This document shows positions 61,801 to 64,000 of a DNA stretch of 64,000 bases, piece by piece. The notes under the pieces were generated by a model that had not been told where the DNA came from, did no database searches, and saw only the letters and a list, made by a program, of their open reading frames with translations. Source of the stretch: Lamellibrachia satsuma. Lineage: Eukaryota; Annelida; Polychaeta; Sabellida; Siboglinidae. The stretch is taken from assembly GCA_033239005.1 (NCBI GenBank), contig BSQZ01000010.1:10449001-10513000 (forward strand). Direction: 5' to 3'. The number at the start of each line of letters is the position of its first letter. The stretch's first letter is position 1. A program made the translations under genes and the position numbers.

Positions 61801-61876
61801 TGTGGCAAGTCTTGCAAATGCAGAACATAATGGACGTCGTCGTGAACTACGTTCGCGCTCGTGGTCTAAATCACAG
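55882..61876 (+). CDS. UPF0547 (C16orf87-like) protein, 5' exons; 3' end not found
   Basis: Exon 1 is 55882-55947 (22 codons, MKPKVTKKAMPITKVCPDCAKQ split as MKPKVTKKAM / PITKVCPDCAKQ). Exon 2 is 59100-59178 (MPTACKSCSSCNYMFRRD, then MPSPPA, ending in phase 1). Together they make the family's paired-Cys signature CPDC-x-KQMPTACKSC-x2-CNY, a zinc-ribbon-like cluster that in human reads CPECDQQVPVACKSC-x-CGY. A third exon at 61749-61876 keeps the phase and gives ARQDSSGPTPSSTTKA followed by an Arg/Ser-rich NGRRRELRSRSWSKSQ, in keeping with the basic, Ser-rich middle of the family. Its acceptor is weak and it lies amid transposon debris, so it is tentative. Later exons were not found and may lie past the window. 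The molecular function of the family is unknown to me. Exons 1-2 are well supported. Confidence 0.72.
57015..57068. repeat. 24-bp inverted repeat with one mismatch
   Basis: Arms around gtgaagattatg and cataatcttcac enclose a short cctagt-type loop at about 57039-57044. It sits inside the larger inverted-repeat element. Confidence 0.85.
57358..58173. mobile_element. 816-bp hAT-type non-autonomous element with perfect 8-bp TSD
   Basis: It starts CAGAGTTG and ends CAACCCTG (reverse complement CAGGGTTG), followed inward by gatttaaatcatgatttaaa-type sequence on both sides. The flanking octamer CTATTGAT is identical at 57350-57357 and 58174-58181. It has no coding frame for a transposase. It splits the right arm of the 56070-58371 element, so it inserted later. 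Confidence 0.9.
58383..58625 (-). repeat. Retroelement-tail-like repeat, copy
   Basis: It runs from a tttattttgaccca end to gagacactcctactaagacc and cgagccaccc. The same ends in the same order are at 63440-63690, and a shorter version at 39785-39880. Confidence 0.6.
59205..59330 (+). pseudogene. LINE C-terminal tail fragment
   Basis: The frame reads QFFRSTVKEWNSLPLSTISWNSLD, the F-x-R-T-x-x-x-W-N-S-L-P ending of many LINE ORF2 proteins. It starts shortly after UPF0547 exon 2 and is not part of that gene. Confidence 0.65.
59589..60202 (-). pseudogene. Broken copy of a multi-copy metazoan protein with YYDDxxVCNPxG motif
   Basis: Minus-strand frames, joined only by shifts, give ITDNIRNWLSNERIQNMVL; DGFLVDCCSGDIFRQYTLLQ; YYDDTDVCNPIGTTASIRNL; GMFHFSFRNIELKFRSMLTAM and ILQPFYDDMLKLTEGVQ. 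I recognise this order (YVP-x-LS-N-D; DYCDG; LYYDD-EVCNPLG; K-G-x-FY-x-x-x-NI-P-x-RS; K-L-x-x-P) from abundant, transposon-like animal proteins whose class I cannot name with certainty. A short ccaatcata-type tandem repeat (59980-60015) interrupts it just before YYDD. It is not functional. Confidence 0.65.
60870..60935 (+). repeat. Dispersed repeat with a hammerhead-like core
   Basis: CTGAAGA (60883-60889), then a hairpin with ACTGC (60892-60896) pairing GCAGT (60902-60906), then GAAA (60908-60911). A degraded relative is at 50931-51060 on the minus strand. Resemblance to a hammerhead core is clear in order, but activity is unknown. Confidence 0.5.
61495..61585 (+). pseudogene. LINE fragment homologous to 49140-49232
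   Basis: The segment aggaagtacgcgttatcaaa through attaatggaacaaattgtct and taactgttagcagcgggaat closely follows the LINE at 47345-49385. It stops abruptly at aatatg. The next part of the same LINE appears 1.7 kb later, from about 63290. Confidence 0.75.
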
Positions 61877-61964
61877 GTAGTTCCAACACCTTCCGGCCGA
61901 GATGAATGCGCAATATAAACATTTCATGCACTAAACCGAAGTGCCGTAGCTAGGTTGTGTTGCG

Positions 61965-62345
61965 TGTATGAACTGAGACGCGAGGTTAGCGTAATCATGG
62001 AGAAGAAGGGTGCAGAAGTACCGGCATTCGCTGACCCCTTATGGATGTGCAATTTTACATGTCTAGTGTACACCACAGAGCACCTCAGTCTGCTGAACGC
62101 CCAACTTCAGGGACGAGAGCAACTAATCAATGAATTCTGCCAGTTTGTCTCCGCTTTCCAGACAAAGTTGCAACTGTGGGAGATGCAACTGCGGGATGCC
62201 AATTACGTGCACTTCCCGACACTTATGGAATACAAACCAGACAGTCCGAACACGTAGGCCTTCGTAGCAATTAATGAACTGCTGAAACAGGATTTTGCTG
62301 ACCGATTCACTAGTCTCAAGACTGGCAACAGGGAACGGAAATGAA
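61965..62345 (+). pseudogene. hAT transposase-like (ZBED5/GTF2IRD2-type) fragment
   Basis: The frame ELRREVSVIMEKKG, AFADPLWMCNFTCLVY, LSLLNAQLQGREQLINE, FQTKLQLWEMQLRD and HFPTL matches the middle region of hAT-derived transposases of the ZBED5/FAM200/GTF2IRD2 group (FADPEWMC, LNxQLQGRxxLI, FxxKLxLWxxQL, HFPTL). A stop follows at 62255-62257, and another shortly after a weak continuation (AINELLKQDFADRFTSLKTG). No zinc-finger or catalytic end is recognisable here, so it is a remnant. Confidence 0.75.
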
Positions 62346-63284
62346 TAATTATGAACTTCGTGTAATGCAAGCCGTGAGCGCATCTAACAGAAGGGTACTT
62401 GGATGACGTACTGAGGCTCGCAGGGTCAAGTCTGCAGCCAGATGTGTTGGTGGCGCAGCAACATCACCAGCAGCAGGCGTCAGTGTCAAACGGGTCAATG
62501 TGGCATCAATGCCAAGAATACGTAACATTAATATTGTGTGTTTTTGAATAGCATAGTGATAGTCGAACTGTTGTTCAAAATCAGACCTAATTACAGGTCA
62601 TAGGTATGTGGGCCACACATGCACACACGCACATACACGCACATATGTACATAAGGACATTATCCTCGTTGTAACTTGTACAATATATACGTAAGAAATT
62701 TGTTACGAGAAAATGTTACGATAGCCCCGACATGTTTATTATTACCATATTTTAATTAGTCTTATTTCTCCAGCTGCGGAAGTCAAATAAAATAATAATT
62801 GCAATAATTACTCACTTCTGGGTGCTTGTCGTCCGATTCAACATCGTGACGGTTTTCAACTGGTGCTGCGGGTACACGCTGTTCTCCTTCTTCGGTGGCC
62901 AACTTCGTCTGTGTCACTTTCTCCAACCGCTACATGAGTTGGGGGCCGTCTGAATTGTACAAGTCGCCATGTATCGACCGTACGTGCTTATAAAATGAGT
63001 GCTACCACGTGTACCGCATTGGACAGTCACGCATTCCACAGACAGTTTTGTAAGTTGGGGGCACTGCCATGTGTATGATTGATATGCTTGAGCAGCCCAG
63101 GTCAAAGAAACAAACACTAAACATATCGCACGCACATCGCCAAAACTCCATTATTGATTCTTGAAAGTCACGATGCAGAATGTCTCGGTCTCGTCGTAAA
63201 CTATAGAGATATATGGCGACTAGGCTTCTGGTGATTTCGACACCGGGTGATTGACTGTTTGCCAACGGTCCAGAGTGTTGCTAT
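62346..63284. other. No recognised gene
   Basis: It is mixed sequence with CpG-containing patches and a (CA)-rich cacacatgcacacacgcac stretch near 62610-62650. No coding similarity is seen on either strand. Further UPF0547 exons could hide here, but none was found. Confidence 0.45.
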
Positions 63285-63289
63285 TCAAC

Positions 63290-63430
63290 AGCAATATGTT
63301 TAAAAACAAGTTTGAGACATACCTCAGGAGGGTGGGTTACACATAGAAGAAAGATGTTGGACTTTCGATAAGCCAAAGGCTTCCTTGTCCACTTTACATA
63401 TGGACCTTTGCATTGGATGGCAATCTTGTT
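63290..63430 (+). pseudogene. LINE 3'-end fragment homologous to 49230-49385
   Basis: The sequence caatatgtttaaaaacaag, cctcaggagggtgggttaca, aagccaaaggcttccttg and ggatggcaatcttgtt aligns with the 3' end of the 47345-49385 LINE and with the stub at 18125-18215. Confidence 0.8.
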
Positions 63431-63456
63431 AGGATAGGATAGGATAGGATAAATTT
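63431..63456. repeat. aggat microsatellite at the LINE 3' end
   Basis: A short run of taggataggataggata directly follows the LINE tail, a position where LINE copies often carry short tandem tails. Confidence 0.8.
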
Positions 63457-63690
63457 TATTTGTCCCAACAGCAAAAAACATAGATAAATTATATTGAGTG
63501 GCAATATAAATTATATAAATACATATGATACATGCACATATAGAACTGTACAATATATAATAGCAACTAATAAATCATCAATAAAAGTAATACATTATGC
63601 AACAACAACCAAAAAAAAACATTTGCTGTGGGAAGGGAGACTCCTACTAAGACCAACACTGGTCGCTATCTTAGGAGCCACCCAAAGTAA
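63440..63690 (-). repeat. Retroelement-tail-like repeat, copy
   Basis: It starts with attttatttgtccca and ends with gggagactcctactaagacc and ggagccaccc, matching 58383-58625. Confidence 0.6.
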
Positions 63691-64000
63691 CAATAACAAT
63701 AAACATATATTCCCTATACGTATATTTCTACATTAAAAAGTAGAGAGCATGTTTGGTTTTTTGTCTGTGTCTTACATATAATCAAGTGTGTGATGATGTG
63801 TTGTACTGGTGTGTTTTATGTTTTGTTTTCGCCTGTACGCGTGTAAGCCTGTGTGCAAGTATACAATTTGAAAAGTTTAATTGTGATTGCATGAACTGTG
63901 TTATGTTCATTCATAATTTATTTAATTTAGTTGGCATATATAGCAATTTAGGAGAGTGCATGTGTCATTATATTTTTGTAGCATATAATTTTTGGCATAA
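63691..64000. other. Window end, nothing recognised
   Basis: AT-rich, with TG-rich stretches (gtgtgtgatgatgtgttg); no open frame or repeat of note. Confidence 0.5.

Noticed and set aside
61642..61830. Frame starting MKYYLFVLIMCCFEW with many Cys as UPF0547 exon 3
   Set aside because: It ends at an early stop and lacks family features; the frame entering at 61749 fits the phase and is Arg/Ser-rich as expected.

Overview
This window is animal nuclear DNA. All three recognisable genes and the partial fourth are split by GT-AG introns, and the rest is AT-rich sequence loaded with LINE, SINE, Penelope-like and hAT relics plus minisatellites. A multi-repeat beta-thymosin with one repeat per exon points to an invertebrate. 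A lophotrochozoan or other marine invertebrate is plausible, but the phylum cannot be fixed from this sequence.

Layout. (1) 1-8380: upstream sequence with short tandem duplications and no recognisable coding exon. (2) 8381-16184, plus strand: an actin-binding beta-thymosin with five repeats. (3) 16185-24180: its probable 3'UTR, then a repeat block with a LINE 3' end, two minisatellites, a 192-bp hAT MITE, a SINE and two decayed LINE coding regions. (4) 24181-36040, plus strand: a complete 15-exon PLRG1 (PRP19-complex WD40 splicing factor), 511 residues. One intron holds a Penelope-like relic with long inverted arms and a hammerhead-like core. (5) 36041-38286: a convergent intergenic region with a perfect 18-bp hairpin. 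(6) 38287-55466, minus strand: a complete 24-exon kinesin-like gene, 683 residues. Its P-loop is intact, but switch I and switch II are degenerate. (7) 55467-55881: a head-to-head, possibly bidirectional, promoter interval. (8) 55882 onward, plus strand: a UPF0547 (C16orf87-like) gene with two clear exons and a probable third; the rest lies outside or was not found. Its first intron contains a hAT MITE nested inside a larger inverted-repeat element. The right end of the window holds a transposon-type pseudogene, a hAT transposase remnant and more LINE pieces.

The exon phases of PLRG1 (1536 nt), the kinesin (2052 nt) and the visible thymosin exons (588 nt from an internal Met) all close without frameshift, which strongly supports the models. 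The genes have unrelated jobs (actin monomer binding, pre-mRNA splicing, a microtubule motor or scaffold, and a small zinc-ribbon-like protein). I see no operon-like or co-functional cluster. I did not find a clearly new multi-gene system. The most notable items are the divergent kinesin, the Penelope/hammerhead relic, the nested transposons, and a duplicated splice-acceptor segment in PLRG1.
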